Shown here one piece after another: positions 11,140 to 22,439 of a stretch of 64,000 nucleotides of DNA. The notes beneath the pieces were generated by a model. That model was not told the origin of the DNA. It saw only the letters and a program-made list of their open reading frames with translations, and ran no database searches. The DNA lies in assembly GCA_026419785.1 (NCBI GenBank), contig JAODTK010000478.1, forward strand, positions 248,001 through 312,000. The letters are read 5' to 3'. Position 1 is the stretch's first letter, and every line of letters starts with the position of its first letter. This DNA is from Sclerodactyla briareus (lineage: Eukaryota > Echinodermata > Holothuroidea > Dendrochirotida > Sclerodactylidae). Both the position numbers and the translations under genes were made by a program.

Positions 11140-11900
11140 AAAAGTTGTATACTCAGCATTCATGATATGTGACATGTGTTATCTCTCATGTGTGCGGTCA
11201 TTGGGGACACCACACCCCAGTTGGAAGAAAATGTAGGGAATTATAAATAATAAATAATGTCTGTGTTGCCTCATCAACAATGTGATACGAGTTGTAGGGC
11301 AACAGGTATATTCTGAATACCCAGGTACTCCTGACAGGGAGAACTGGATAGACGTTTGGAAGTAGTGGGGAATTGGTTCCGGTTGTCCAGGAAAATGGGA
11401 TAAAACAATTAATCTTTACCAATACTCTCTCGGGGGTTTCGTTTTTGAATCGAGAATTATGTTATGTTGGGTGATATTAATTTGCAGATTTGTTCGAAGA
11501 CCACCGTGAAGGAGGTGAAGGAAAGTTTTATGAAAAGATTATGTTTGATGGTGTAGGACAATCGACAAATCATGTCGATGGGTATAGTTAACAATCTCGA
11601 TGGGCGGAGGTCAACAAACAATACAACTGTTAAAACCTTCTTTGGCATCAGAGGGAGATTCGTTTGCCTCAGTGTAATACTTCAATATACTGCGGGCTAC
11701 AACATGTCACGAATATTTCCGAACAACTCTATTTTACCTTTCTTCCGACAGATATTTGAGCCGCAATAAATTACGCTCTAACACGCGACACCTTTTCAGA
11801 TTGAACCAGCTTAAAAGATTGTAAGTGTAGTAGACCTATAACTTCAACGTGTGAAAATGTAAATTTTTTCATCATCATCGATGGACGATACCATACATCG
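11140..11900 (+). repeat. A module, copy 4 (partial)
   Basis: The block ATAATGTCTGTGTTGCCTCATC...CAATGTGATACGAG, followed by the GTACTCCTGACAGGGAG block, the TTTTGAATCGAG block and the ATCATGTCGATGG block, matches copy 2 at 2100-2890 in order and length. It ends at ATCATCATCGATGG, also like copy 2. The L1-like LINE begins just after. Confidence 0.75.
11752..11820 (+). pseudogene. LRR exon, class A, copy 4, three bases short
   Basis: The exon lies between a good acceptor (CTTCCGACAG) and a perfect donor (ATT|GTAAGTGTAG). Its length is 69 bases, so the reading phase is kept overall, but the bases ATATTTGAGCCGCAATAA give TGA/TAA in two frames. The later part with CGACACCTTTTCAGATTGAACCAGCTT is well kept. 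It is probably damaged at the start only. Confidence 0.55.
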
Positions 11901-12089
11901 TATGGTCGTATTTTATTATGAGGAGATATTATTAGTAGTAGTAGCAGCGCATTCTATTATACCACATTATATACCACTCTCCTCATGCAGGGACATGTAA
12001 AAAAAGCTGCAGAGTGGAATAGTCAAATGGAATGAACACCACAAATCTCGGTATAAAGGGGTATAAGGATGGCCTGTAAGCAGAAGGAA

Positions 12090-12860
12090 ACGTGTACAGA
12101 GGCTCGCCCGAAAAATGTATTTTAGGCAACTTGAAGCATGTATCCCATCCAACTTACTGTGACGTGATTAATACTTTGTGCGGAGCTGTTTCGGGTGACT
12201 TTGAACACGGTAATGGGGAGAAGAAAGTCCAAGGAGGTAACAACAAGCCTAAGCAACAGGACTTTGAATCAAGCCATGGGCCGGTAACGCGCCAACGTGC
12301 AAAACGCAACCTAGACCCGTTCTCGTGCCAACGAGGAGGCATCAGGCTGAAGATGCCTTCAAGGAGTTTGAAGCGGATTTCGCCACGGACCTTGAAAAGA
12401 GAATATCCGATCAGAGTATAATATTAGAAAGGCTTGTGAGTACCAGGCAGAGCGTGTCGAAGAATTAGAAACGAAGGAGGCAGCGTCAGCCAAACAGCTT
12501 GAATGGTTCTCAAAAGACAACGGCAAGAAGGTGAATGCGGAACATTCAATAGGCTGGAAAGGAATGCGGTAAACAATTTCCGTGTAGTCGTGCTGGCCTG
12601 GAGGAGACAATATCGAAATGGGGATTGTCTCGCAGGGAGGCATCGTGGGGGCAAACGGCCGCTTATTCTGGTTCCTTGCGTGTCTCATCCGGAGAAAGTA
12701 TATATCATGCGATACTGGCGAACTGCCCTCAAGGATCAGGGCATCTTCCTCGTAGACGATTTGACTAAAGCAAGACCTAGCTGAGAAGAGGGCAAAGTTT
12801 ACGCAGGGGAAGAGCTGCTCGATTTTTCGCTGGAAAGAGGAGGGATCGACAAGGATAGTC
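12090..12860 (+). pseudogene. L1-like ORF1 (RNA-binding protein) remains
   Basis: The frame opens at 12092 and runs 109 residues, then shifts. Near 12440-12500 a QAERVEELETKEAASAKQLE stretch is the end of a coiled coil. AVNNFRVV (about 12568-12590) is the first strand of the RRM domain. HPEKVYIMRYWRTALKDQGI followed by FLVDDLTKA (about 12690-12775) is the C-terminal domain that L1 ORF1 proteins share. ORF1 proteins trimerise, bind the LINE RNA and act as nucleic-acid chaperones. At least three frameshifts separate these blocks, so no intact protein can be made. Confidence 0.8.
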
Positions 12861-13049
12861 ATAATTGTGCTGTTCGTCCGTTTTATTTATAGCTCGAGGC
12901 TTTTTGACTTGTTCCCAGGGCCTTTCCTGAGCGTTTTTTTTTCGTTCTACTCATGAAAAGATATGCCGGAATTATTCTCATCTTTGACAACTTCTTCCTT
13001 TGTGTCTTTTACCTTTTCGATCCATCTAGAGGTGTTAATTTGAATATTT

Positions 13050-15300
13050 CTAACAATTACAGGGTCGTTAGTTCTTTTATGCATCTAATATGATATCGTA
13101 TGAATTATGATGTCCCCTCGAATTATGTAATGTATCAAGAAAAATACGATTTATATCAAACAGAATTACATGAGAAAATCATGATAACTTTTTTTCCAAG
13201 TTTAATGCGAGAGGCCTCGATCAATCCGACAAAATCTTTGCTTTCATACGTAATCGCAATGTTTTATTTGTTTCTTGCAAGAAACACACAGAATATCGCA
13301 AGATGAAGTGTTCTGGTCCAATGAATGAGGAGGCAATTTTTTTCTATTATAATAGCGCTAATGATAGTGGTGGGGTCATTATTATTTTGGACCGTCGCTC
13401 TCTTTCGAGATAATGAAGCATGATAGCGTTATATTATTTCCGATATTAAAATTGATGGCCTCGTACTTTAATTAATGTTTATTGTCCAATATGGTCCTCT
13501 ATATTCTACAAGAGTTTCGTACGAAGGACTAGTAGTTTTGAAGGGAATATTATAACATTTTGGGGTGACTTCGATTCTGTTTTCAATTTCGAATTGGATA
13601 AATTGAATGGAGACATCATACAAACTTGAAAGCGCGTGGATAATGATAATCTAGTGGCTATCTGGCCGTAATGGGACAACCCTTTATCGAAGCAATTTAC
13701 TTGGGAATCCGGTGTCCACAGAGATGTGTATTGTCGATTAGATTCTTTCTCTGATCTTCAAGTCCTTAGTAACTACGCTGAGCAACTGCAGTATTTCTGA
13801 GATAAGCTGATAACTGGGTTTTGATCAGATCGATCATTTGTTTTGCTTCATTGAATACATTAAGCAAGTCGGCAGGCTTTTGGAAACTTAAATACTCATT
13901 ATTGGAAAATGATTATGTTAACGAAATAAATAATCTTCCCTATATAAGTCATTCACCAATGATTTAAACCCGGCTAAAAAGTGGGAGTTGGTAGATATCA
14001 TGTTCGTGAAATCAGTATGCGCTTCAGCAAAGAGCTTGCAAGGCAAGAGGGCGAAGAAAAAAAGAATCTGATCAAGTTTATTGACAGCCTAGAGGAAGAA
14101 TAATTTGTACAATGGGATGATGACACAATGCACTATTAGAGGAGGCTCAGCAAGAATTAACACGAATTAATGATTTTGGGTTAAATCCAGTTCAGATCAC
14201 GCGCTAGATGGGTCGAGAATGGAAAGACAAATAGTAAACTACTACTACTTCCTTCCTTTGGAAAAGACGAAACTATCAGAGAAATACAATGCCTGATTAT
14301 TTATTCAATACTGATGGTGTTCGCATTACTTCTACACAGGATATTGATAACGAACGCTTTAATTTCTATAGCAACCTATATACTTCTAATTATTCTGACC
14401 GGGGGATTTCATTAATTATTTTATTTTCAGCTGTATCTCATCTGAAGTGGTGGCCGATTCATGCAATGGTGAACTGGAAACTGTTACTTGAGGATTCCGT
14501 TTATGATTGAAGGAATGAGCTCCGATAAATCTTCTTTGGTCGGATGGATTGACAACAATTTTTATGAGAATATTGGCACCTGATCGGGCCCTAAGCATAT
14601 TTTAATTATGCCACGGGGGTAATTTGACCAGTGAGCAGTCCACTTCATATTAAGGAAATGCCCCAGCCCGAAAATATATTTGAAAAATGAAAATGTTTAC
14701 CAATCACATTTTAAATACCGACTATAAAATTGTTGCAAAAACTTGGCGAATGAAACCAGTATGACAATAGTATTGGGAAGGACAACGGTTTTTGAAAAAC
14801 AGGTTTAATTGGTGAAAATATCAGATTTACACGTGATTTGATCGATTATTGTAGTGACATGGATATTCCCGGTTTTGTTTTGTTGTTGGCAGATTTGTGA
14901 AGGCCTTCGATACACTCGAATGGTCCTTTTTGAAGTATTGTTCGTCCAAGCTAAATTTCGGTATGATATTTTACAGTGTTTGAGACATTACAGGCCTATT
15001 CAAATGCGTGGGTAATAAGTGATATTCTTCTCATGCTTTAGACAGATGCCCACTTAAGCCCTCTCTTCTTCTGTTTGCCAGTTTTTAAAGCTTAGACTCG
15101 AGATACTGAATACAAGCGGTATGATGGGGGGCCAGAATATCATGCGTGGGGATGTGAGGATTACACGACTTGCAGATAACACAACTATTTATTTGGATGA
15201 CAGGGCGGGGTTAAAGGTTGATTTTGGGTTCATCAACCTTCAGCAGCCTTTATTTGTCGAGAAAACACCATTCACGTCGTTGGGTCCGGCTACTTCCTAA
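13050..15300 (+). pseudogene. L1-like ORF2 (endonuclease plus reverse transcriptase) remains
   Basis: The endonuclease half includes LQETH with the metal-binding E, then DEVFWSNE (about 13280-13345), a WGDF-like DNA stretch near 13560 and CRLDSFSDLQ plus LVTTLSNCSIS (about 13735-13795). The linker has NPAKKWELV and DGVRITSTQDI (14310-14350). The reverse transcriptase half has YKIVAKTLANRMKP (about 14720-14760), IRFTRDLIDYCSDMDIPGF (14820-14878), KAFDTLEWSFLKYC (about 14905-14945) and LADNTTIYLDD (15170-15203). The last is the motif C region, where FADD is expected; here it reads ADNT, so the second catalytic aspartate is replaced. Numerous frameshifts are present. Such enzymes nick target DNA and copy the element RNA. 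Confidence 0.85.
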
Positions 15301-15309
15301 TATCATTGA

Positions 15310-16075
15310 AATTTTGATTATGATTTTAGTTTTAAACTAAAAGTGGAAAATACGATCTCTGAAAAGACACGAGGAAGGAGATTTTTCAGATATGACAGAT
15401 TGTTTATTTTTTTCTCGTGAGGATAGAATGTAATATTGCTTATGTTATGAGTATAAATTGAAATGTTCCTTTCAAATTTTTCGTTATTGATATATGGAAA
15501 GGTTATTGTTGTCATCTGAGAAAATATATATGTAGTTGAAATGAATGGCTGAAAAACTCGGTCTTAAAGTAAAAATGGTGAAAGCTTAACAATTACGATA
15601 CAAACTGTTACAACTACCTTGTGAAAACCTGGCTAGAACTGTATCTGCAAATGCCATTGGGAAAATATCAAGAGAACACATCGAAGCTCAAGATGTAGGT
15701 GAGCAATAGCCTACAATATAAGAAATTTACCATACCGAAGTGCAATTGTCAGGCAAATTCTTTTAACAATTTCTTTAACTTGGCTAGATTTCTAGCACTG
15801 TGCAAATGATTCAATAAGGAATTCACCGACGGTAGGCTTGTGGATTGTCAACATTTCAGACATAGCCTCCCTCCTAAATAAAAAATACTGGGGGGGGGGT
15901 TTTGTGGAATATACTTATAGGCCTGTTATGAAACCAAACATCGATCCGGGGATGTACTGGGAGCTAGCGAAGAACTGAGAACAGGTTCGATATGGAGTTA
16001 TCGTGTAGAGTATCGGTTCTGATACGTGATGCAGGACTCGTTGCAGCTTTGTCTAAGAATCGATTGCATTGAATA
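15310..16075. other. Unassigned intron-like stretch
   Basis: AT-rich DNA with no convincing coding signal. A short + frame near 15540-15715 (MAEKLGLK and later SANAIGKISREHI) is not recognised. A G10 tract lies at about 15890. Confidence 0.4.
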
Positions 16076-16079
16076 ACAG

Positions 16080-16345
16080 AGAACTGCAGTAGTCTGATGA
16101 GTAGGTTGATGTAACTAAATCATGCACGAGAGAACTAGTGCCACCGATAGTTTAAACATTGCCTTATGTGTCCATATTCTGAAGACTTGCATATCCTGAC
16201 CTGAAGAGACTTCAAACTTGCTGGTTTCTTTGAGAGTCAAATATATCCCTCTCATCCAAGTCCCTCGCTATAAACACGGAATCGCCAATAAAAATGTATT
16301 TTTCGTTATTCGCTCCTTGGAAATATCCAGAACGGTTCGTCACTT
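16080..16345 (+). repeat. E repeat, copy 1
   Basis: The blocks CATGCACGAGAGAACTAGTG, CTTGCATATCCTGACCTG, GAGTCAAATATATCCC and AACGGTTCGTCAC occur in the same order at 22460-22720 with scattered substitutions and indels. The repeat lies upstream of a C-class exon in copy 1, so it marks the start of the duplicated C/B unit. Confidence 0.75.
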
Positions 16346-16549
16346 GCATCTGGCCTCCTCATGAAGCGTGCGAGATGTTCACAAAATCTTCGTACAATGC
16401 CTAATTACGACGACAATGCTCATGTCTTACTATATTGGTCGGATCAAATGACATTGTTCGATATGGTTCTCTTGAACCATCCCTATACACTTTTTACTAG
16501 TCTCGATAGAGCTCCGTTTTATATTCTGGTAGCCCCCCTCCCTGAGTAG

Positions 16550-17430
16550 GTTTTGACGTTTGGAGAGACTCATCGGCAGTATACGTTACTACCTGCGATT
16601 CTGCATCTATTCGTTCTACGGTTGCCCTCATTCATCGCTAGAAATCTTTTGGAATACCCGTCGTTCATTCCACGTGTCACCACCATTCTCTCTCCTCCCA
16701 ACCTTCGGCTTCAACTACCTCGTGCAATCCCCTCTCCAACTCGGTCATTTTGTCTTCTGCCTATCAGTCAAGGCCGATGTGGTTCTCTCGTTGCTGTCAG
16801 TAGGCCTATACTCATGAAACATTCAATAATCCTATAGCAGTATTCAGGATTCGCATATTCATTTCACACGGAATTCAGAATAAATCCTATGACAAGGAAT
16901 AAAACATGAGTATATATATTATCATCAAGGTGACTGTCAGTGCAAGATCCACTTGACGCGTTTTTTCTCAACCACCGTATTTTTTTCATGATAAAAGTGC
17001 ACTGATGTGTGCATAGATGTGGATATCTGGACCTTATTCGATACGTTAATATTAAAGTGTGCTACTGATGAATATGTAACAGTACAAATTGGAAACCGGA
17101 ATGTGCTACTGATAATATGTAGCAGTATACCTTTCATGTTTGTCAGTTATGCTATGGTGAGTGCTTTGTATTATCAAGCAATTAATCGGTCGAACGTTAT
17201 TTACCACAGCATAACAGTGAGTATGTTTTAATCCATCGATTTTCCTGTCTACGTGCATCATTCAAACACAAACATTCTTCTGTCACCGCGAAGACCAATG
17301 CATTACCCTCTGAGTTTTTCATTCTTGTTGTACCTTGTTGCACAGATTCTTCCATTTCAACCGCCTGAAGACCTTACCAAGTGATCTGTTGCTGAAACAA
17401 CGGAAATGGAATATGTGTAAGTTACAATCT
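16550..17430 (+). repeat. C module, copy 1
   Basis: It contains CTGCATCTATTCGTTCTACG, the TATAGCAGTATTCAGGATTCG block, and a well-kept core AAAAGTGCACTGATGTGTGCATAGATGTGGATATCTGGACCTTATTCGATACGTTAATATTAAAG, then the class C exon. The same order recurs at 24120-25245 and 31430-32025. Confidence 0.8.
17346..17416 (+). CDS. LRR exon, class C, copy 1
   Basis: A single LRR exon between TTGCACAG and TATGT|GTAAGT. It is 71 bases, one below the expected 72. The readable part is NRLKTLPSDLLLKQ followed by RKWN, an LRR of the NxLxxLPxDLF type. Compared with the intact copy at 31944 it has one lost base and an altered end. Its class differs from A exons, so in the protein it is a different LRR in the tandem series. 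Confidence 0.65.
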
Positions 17431-17559
17431 ACAACGTCAACTAACCGTCCTTGATGATGTGTGGTCCTTTTTGTTAGACAACACACTTCCTAGCCAACAT
17501 CCTAGTCGCATCTAATTTATACTATCAAGTTTTGAAATCTGAAGAAAGGGTCGTTTGAA

Positions 17560-17790
17560 GATTGGGTCAATTAAAAATTAGTAGGAATAACTGTGAAACG
17601 AGCATCTATCCACCCACCCTATCGGTCAGCCGATGGAACCATCCATCAATATGTCAAACAGTCGCTCCATTCTCTCTTAGTTTCTGCTCATATCTCACCA
17701 CAATGAGCAGCGACAATATGCTAACACTAAAACAAGCAGCAAGTGAGACCTTGGAGTGTTCCGTTCAAGTTTGGAGTCCTTCTTCTGGAG
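17560..17790 (+). mobile_element. LINE 5' fragment (X segment), copy 1
   Basis: TTAGTAGGAATAACTGTGAAACGAGCATCTATCCACCCACCCTATCGGTCAGCCGATGGAACCATCCATCAATATGTCAAACAGTC recurs at 18410-18500 and 32085-32180 with few changes. The downstream bases encode, in broken frames, a CAGCGACAATATGCTAACACTAAAACAAGC stretch shared with the other copies. The segment is followed elsewhere by LINE coding remains, so I take it as the 5' part of the same LINE family. It ends at an adjacent LINE tail. Confidence 0.6.
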
Positions 17791-17799
17791 AGATAAGCA

Positions 17800-18200
17800 G
17801 GTAATTTGAAAACGTTCAGTGAAAGGATACTAGATTATTTCACTGTCTAAGAGATTTACCTTACGAGGCACAATTATGGCGTCTCGGTCTACCTCGATGG
17901 AGCTGAGACGAATCCAAGGTGATTCGATTTGTTACCATCAATAGTCTTCGTGGCAAAGGCTGTAGATTGGATATCCGTATATATATCTTCTCACAGAGAG
18001 TTATTGTGAGTGGAAAAGGTTCCGTGAAGATGTTGGTCTGCCTTAGTGTGTGAATGCGTTCAAGAACAGTCTTGAATTAGGCACTGGTTTATTCTTCTCT
18101 TTGGGATGTTGTGGCCTCAGGGTCTTTCATGACGATTCTGTACTTCATGACCACTTTTCCCTAAACTAAACTAAACTAAATTAAACTGACCGTACCGAAC
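17800..18200 (+). mobile_element. LINE 3' fragment with CTAAA-repeat tail
   Basis: On the + strand, LPYEARLWRLGLPR (about 17858-17900) and a later VNAFKNS-like stretch (about 18050-18075) are the C-terminal tail of a LINE ORF2. It ends in CTAAACTAAACTAAACTAAA, a microsatellite tail. The same family lies in the opposite orientation at 19965-20420. Confidence 0.7.
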
Positions 18201-18347
18201 CAACTAAAATAAATTCATAGAGCCGATGACGGAAATCGGAATAACTGAAGTGAAGTTGAGAAGAAGCTCTCGGAACTGACGGCGATCAGCCTACAATTTT
18301 CTGTGAGTTATGCTTATGTTATGCTAAGCAAGTCACCAGAAATGTCA

Positions 18348-18348
<1 letters not shown>

Positions 18349-18397
<49 letters not shown>
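18349..18397. repeat. (ATT)n microsatellite
   Basis: Sixteen perfect ATT units directly precede CAATCAGATATTAGTTGG. A short ATT run precedes the same sequence at 32058, so the microsatellite travels with the LINE 5' segment. Confidence 0.95.
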
Positions 18398-18399
<2 letters not shown>

Positions 18400-18400
<1 letters not shown>

Positions 18401-19960
18401 ATCAGATATTAGTTGGAATAACTGTGAGTCGAGCATCTATCCACCCACCCTATCGGTCAGCCGATGGAACCATCCATCAATATGTCAAACAGTCGTTCCA
18501 TCTTTCATGGTGTCCGCTCTAACTAACCACAAAGCACATTAAACTACGCAGCTAATAGCGCCGACGGAGGAAATCGAAACAACTTAAAGAGAGTTGAAAA
18601 GAAGCTCTCTGAGAGCATTCATCCTGGGATGTCCTGTAAGTTATGTGGAGGACTTGCTAAGCAATGACAAAAGTACTTGATTGCTTCATCATGTTTCAAC
18701 TGAACAGCGTCTGGTATGGATTACAGCCCTTACAAAAGCAAATCAATAATCTACCGTCATCTACCGTCATTCACGCTAACATGTGTACTATTCAAGGTGG
18801 TAAGAAAATTATTGGAGATCACATTGTGAACCATGTGGAGAGAAATTATAGTTTTCTCCTAGACAGTTTGGTCGTATCACTGGAAGACATACAGTATTGC
18901 CGCTCGCTTTTGCACTTGATAATTAGACTAAATGACTTCAGAGTACAGTCTTGGTTGTAATCATCTCACTTCCATGAAGGCTTCCGACAAACTCTCGCAC
19001 CATCTGTCAGTCTCATCGACTGGGTAAGAGTATTCCTTCTCAGCGCACACCAGCGAGTTGGAGTCGGAAACAATTTCTCGGACTAGTCTCCTATTTCAAG
19101 TGGAATTTCGCACGACGGTGTTCTCGGATCCTAATTGTTATTTACATCAACGACGTGCCTGCACAAATCTGATCAGAATACCATATATTTGCAGATGACA
19201 TTAACGTCTTCGAAGATATGAGTTCTATTTCACGACATGGGCATTTTGAAGAAAGACATTACAAAAAAAAAAAAAAAAACTTGAGCTGCTCATATTTCAT
19301 CCTGGCACGTTCAAGGTTTCGGATGTTGGGAAATGCATTCTCCTCACCGTACTATTAGAGATTTCTGCGGTACTTACCACACTAGGCTTATGAATTGTCA
19401 AGGAATATTGATTGGATTTTTTATATAGACTGCCAGCTGAATTTTTTACAACAATTTTAACGGGAATGTTGATAAAAACAAACAGTATATTTCACCTATT
19501 TTGCCGAGAGCGCATTTTATACAAGGAGCTAGTCAAACCATACTGTAACCCATCTAGTGTTAAGCACAGCACACCATCATATAGAGAAAATAACAACAAC
19601 AACTGTTACACTCCGCTTAAGAGGTGATATGACTGAAGTTATTTCAAAACTATAGTGATGTTTGTACTAGGGCCACGGAATGAAAGAATATATACTCACA
19701 AGAGCTCTTCATACAAAAGACAAACCTTGTCATACCAAACCGAGTTACGAATACCTGGAACAACATGGCTGATAATGTTGTTAACTCTTCGAATCTAATT
19801 TAGATTTTTTGAACGGAGGCTGGATAAGCATTCGGAGAATAAGAGATGTGTTTATAACTCCGAAGGCGACCTAAATTGCGGCACATTACCTGTAAGTACC
19901 TGTGAGCAATTCCCTATTTGGGGTTTTCCTAATTGAGGAAAGGATTATTTCTGTTACCCT
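18400..19960 (+). mobile_element. Composite LINE relic (5' segment plus reverse transcriptase and C-terminus)
   Basis: It starts with the X segment (GATATTAGTTGGAATAACTG) and then gives, in broken frames, a KKLSESIHPGMSCKLCGGLA stretch (about 18597-18660). From about 18960 LINE reverse transcriptase remains appear: VIYINDVPAQI and HIFADDINVFEDMSS (about 19135-19225) with an intact FADD motif, then HPGKFKV-like and RLMNCQGIL-like blocks to 19410, and FERRLDKHSENKR near 19810-19850. It ends in CCTAATTGAGGAAAGG. The layout agrees with CR1-group LINEs. The relic at 32060-32800 is a shorter copy in the same position relative to the neighbouring exons. Confidence 0.7.
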
Positions 19961-19964
19961 CTAG

Positions 19965-20420
19965 ATAGTTCAGTTTAGTTTAGTGAAAGGGGTAAGGAAG
20001 GACAAATCCTCACGAGAGACCCTGAAGCTGCAACTTCCCACATTGGAAGAACAACCCAGATGCTCAAAGTTTTCGCCCCCAATTCTGGAAGAATAAATCA
20101 AGACTATTCTTGAATGCATTCACACTTTTAGACAGAACAACATCTGCAGGAAGGCTATTACACTCATTAATAACTCTCCGGGAGAAAAAAATATTTCCGA
20201 ATGTCCAATCTACAGCGTTACCACGAGGCTTGAGGCAATGACCCCTATTAGTGGTAACTTTGAAAAAAAAACTCAAAGAAATGTGGAAGGAAAGGCCCTC
20301 GAAACCATGAACAATTTCAGAAACCTGAATCAAATAACCTCGAATTCGTCTCAGCTCCAACGAAGTTTGACCGAGACGCCTTAATCTCTCCTCGTAAGGT
20401 AAATATCTACTAACAGTGAT
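19965..20420 (-). mobile_element. LINE 3' fragment, inverted relative to 17800
   Basis: On the minus strand a 98-residue frame (20360-20064) contains ELRRIRGYLIQV, FKVTTNRGHCLKPRGN, FFSRRVINECNSLPADV and VNAFKNSLDLFF. This is the C-terminal tail of a LINE ORF2, unusually well kept. It ends in ACTAAACTAAACT on the minus strand, the same tail as the + strand copy at 18165. Confidence 0.85.
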
Positions 20421-20429
20421 TAAGAGTGG

Positions 20430-21310
20430 CCTCTTCTTAACGTTTTCAATTACCTGTATCTCGAGAAATATGGATTCCTACTTGGACTGTTGGACTGTCT
20501 TTCTGTCTGCTGTCTGCCGTGTCTTTCACTATAACGCGGTCACGAAAGCGGAAGAATTATTAGAAATACCATACAGATCTGGGTTGCTATAATCAGATCG
20601 TATGTCCCGATAGATAGGTATGGAAGTTATACTTACCCTCCCTTGTTTTATTTTATTTTTATCCTTCCACAGGCACTTCCGAACAATGTTCCTCAAAAGC
20701 ATACCACAGGCGTGTTCTTAAAAGACAAACTACACTTGTTAGGTTTGCAAACATTTGCCCTGTTCTTCCTAATTGCCGACGTACGGCCCCAAAAGACCGT
20801 GTTCTCAATGACAAAGTACACTTTTGTTTAGACTGAAACTCTCTATCTACTCGTTCTCTGTTCTCTTACTGCCATTGCCTGGAAGTAGACGCGAGATTTG
20901 CATGGACAATTCCTCATGAGTAGTCTCGTGGGACCAGAGACATGGACCATTGCGGGAAAAGCGGAACTCCTGGATGTTACAATTGACACAGCTATTGCCA
21001 TTATAAAATCCATTACGGAGTAGGATCCAGATACTGCGATTGACAACAAAATCTGCACCTTTTTGTGCTTGGACAATGTGAAACACTGGTACCCCAGTCG
21101 AGGTCGAAGTTACTACATGGGACTGTTAAAAAAAAATCCATATATTCGTTTACGTGAGTGCAGTTGGCTGGATCGCTTTATCCCATTTACTCTTGCAATT
21201 CTACCATCATGGTTTCATCTTGCTCGACTAACCCGTATGATGAAAATCACATCACTCAATAATGGTCTTGACCTATTTGAATTCAAGATCTGAACGATAG
21301 CTGCATCAAT
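20430..21310 (+). repeat. B module, copy 1
   Basis: Blocks in order: GTCTTTCTGTCTGCTGTCTGCCG, GATAGATAGGTATGGAAGTTATA, the LRR exon, AATGACAAAGT, CTCGTTCTCTTACTGCCATTGCC, and TCCAGATACTGCGATTGA near 21025. They recur at 21310-22430, 29800-31430 and 32810-33980. Confidence 0.8.
20673..20739 (+). pseudogene. LRR exon, class B, copy 1, donor damaged
   Basis: After a good acceptor (ATCCTTCCACAG) the exon reads GCACTTCCGAACAATGTTCC and carries the AAAAGCATACCACAGGCGTG and ACTACACTTGT blocks. The intact donor at the matching place in copy 3 is GTAAGTTTGC; here it reads GTTAGGTTTGC, so the site is weakened by a base change or indel. Without the GT at 20739 the exon would run to 20742. Confidence 0.6.
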
Positions 21311-22430
21311 ATTGGTTAAAGATCAAGCATTAAACGAAAATATTGCTGGCAATCTGTCTGTCTGCTTGTCTTCCTTTCGATTGTATGTCCGATAAATAGG
21401 TGGAAGTTGAAATCTGACTCATCATTTGATTTTGTTTTCATCGTTTCACACAGGAACTCTTTCAGACCAATATCCCCAAAAGCATACCAACAGGCTGTCT
21501 CATAATTGACAGAACTAACACAAGTGTAAGTTTTATACAAACATTTACCCTGTTCTTCCTAATTCTCGACGTGCGCGCCAAACGACCGTGGTTTTCAATG
21601 ACAAAGTAAACACGTTATGCCAAGAAATAAATCGCCCCCCCACCTAGTCGTTCCCGCACTGCCATTTGCAAATAGAAGTGACTCGAGATTGCATGACATT
21701 TCAATGAACAAGCCCAAAACGGTGGACATAGCGGGAAAGCGGAACTCGTGGATGTTACATTGATTATGATCATATAAAAGCTTAAAGGAGAGAATCGACT
21801 CCCTGCGATTAAATACAAATTTGCAACTTTAATGTGCCTACACACTGGAACACATTCAAGGTCAGAGTTACTACATTGGGCTGTGAAAAATATAACAAAC
21901 TCCAATATATCCGTTTTTCATGAGTGCCTTGGAGCGGGATCCGCTTTATATCACACCCTACCTCTGCAATTATACCAGCAAGGTTTCACATTGACTCGAC
22001 TAATTGACTCGACAACCGTTAATAATGCAAGGCCACATCACTCATATAATGTCCTGTGACCTATCAGGATACAAGATCTGAAATGATTCTGCATCATGAT
22101 GGTTGTAGAGATACAGCATGAACGATAATGTGTCGTCACATTATTTGTCTACTACTACAGCAACGGACGATTTCTACACATGTTCCAACGATGGAATTGT
22201 ATTCAGTCGTGAACTGGGTAGCCCTATACATATGATTTATCTACTCGGTACACCCAATTGATCCACACATTTTCATATTTACTACCGTAAAGAATATCCC
22301 CAAAAGAAGAAGCACTCATTCAGATTATGTGTAATGAACTCCTCTCTGTTCCGTGCTTGCTGTGTGCTTCGCGAGTGTCACCATCCCTTATTCCTATGTG
22401 TATTAAGTCCTCGCGCAATAAACAGACACA
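21310..22430 (+). repeat. B module, copy 2
   Basis: It follows copy 1 directly and repeats the same blocks: CTGTCTGTCTGCTTGTC, the CGATAAATAGGTGGAAGTTG block, exon, AATGACAAAGTAAACACG, the TGCCATTTGCAAATAGAAGTGACTCGAGATTGCATG block and ACTCCCTGCGATTAAATACAAAT. Confidence 0.75.
21454..21525 (+). CDS. LRR exon, class B, copy 2, 72 bases
   Basis: Exactly 72 bases between TTTCACACAG and AAGT|GTAAGT. The blocks AAAAGCATACCAACAGG and the AACTAACACAAGT end identify class B. Although the length is right, a compensating loss and gain of bases puts the middle out of frame (AATATCCCCAAAAGCATACC instead of AATGTCCTCAGAAGCATACC). If the sequence is exact it would encode an altered stretch; a sequencing error is equally likely. 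Confidence 0.6.
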
Positions 22431-22439
22431 TTCAATAAC

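Larger units (their letters stand above)
11930..15300 (+). mobile_element. L1/Tx1-like LINE, ORF1 and ORF2 remains
   Basis: An almost full-length but frame-broken LINE. The ORF1 part (12090-12860), the endonuclease part (about 13050-13860), the linker (13860-14450) and the reverse transcriptase part (about 14590-15240) appear in the correct order on one strand. It sits in the intron after the LRR exon at 11752. No clear poly-A tail or target duplication is visible; the 3' end appears truncated after the palm of the reverse transcriptase, near 15300. Confidence 0.85.

Noticed and set aside
12359..12862. 167-residue minus frame
   Set aside because: It is antisense to the recognisable L1-like ORF1 on the + strand.
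21832..22059. Additional LRR exon in the B modules (LRLNTNLHLSVLDNEH-like stretch at about 30960-31010 and its copies)
   Set aside because: It looks leucine-rich in copy 3 but has no AG/GT borders and the frame is not kept in the other B modules.
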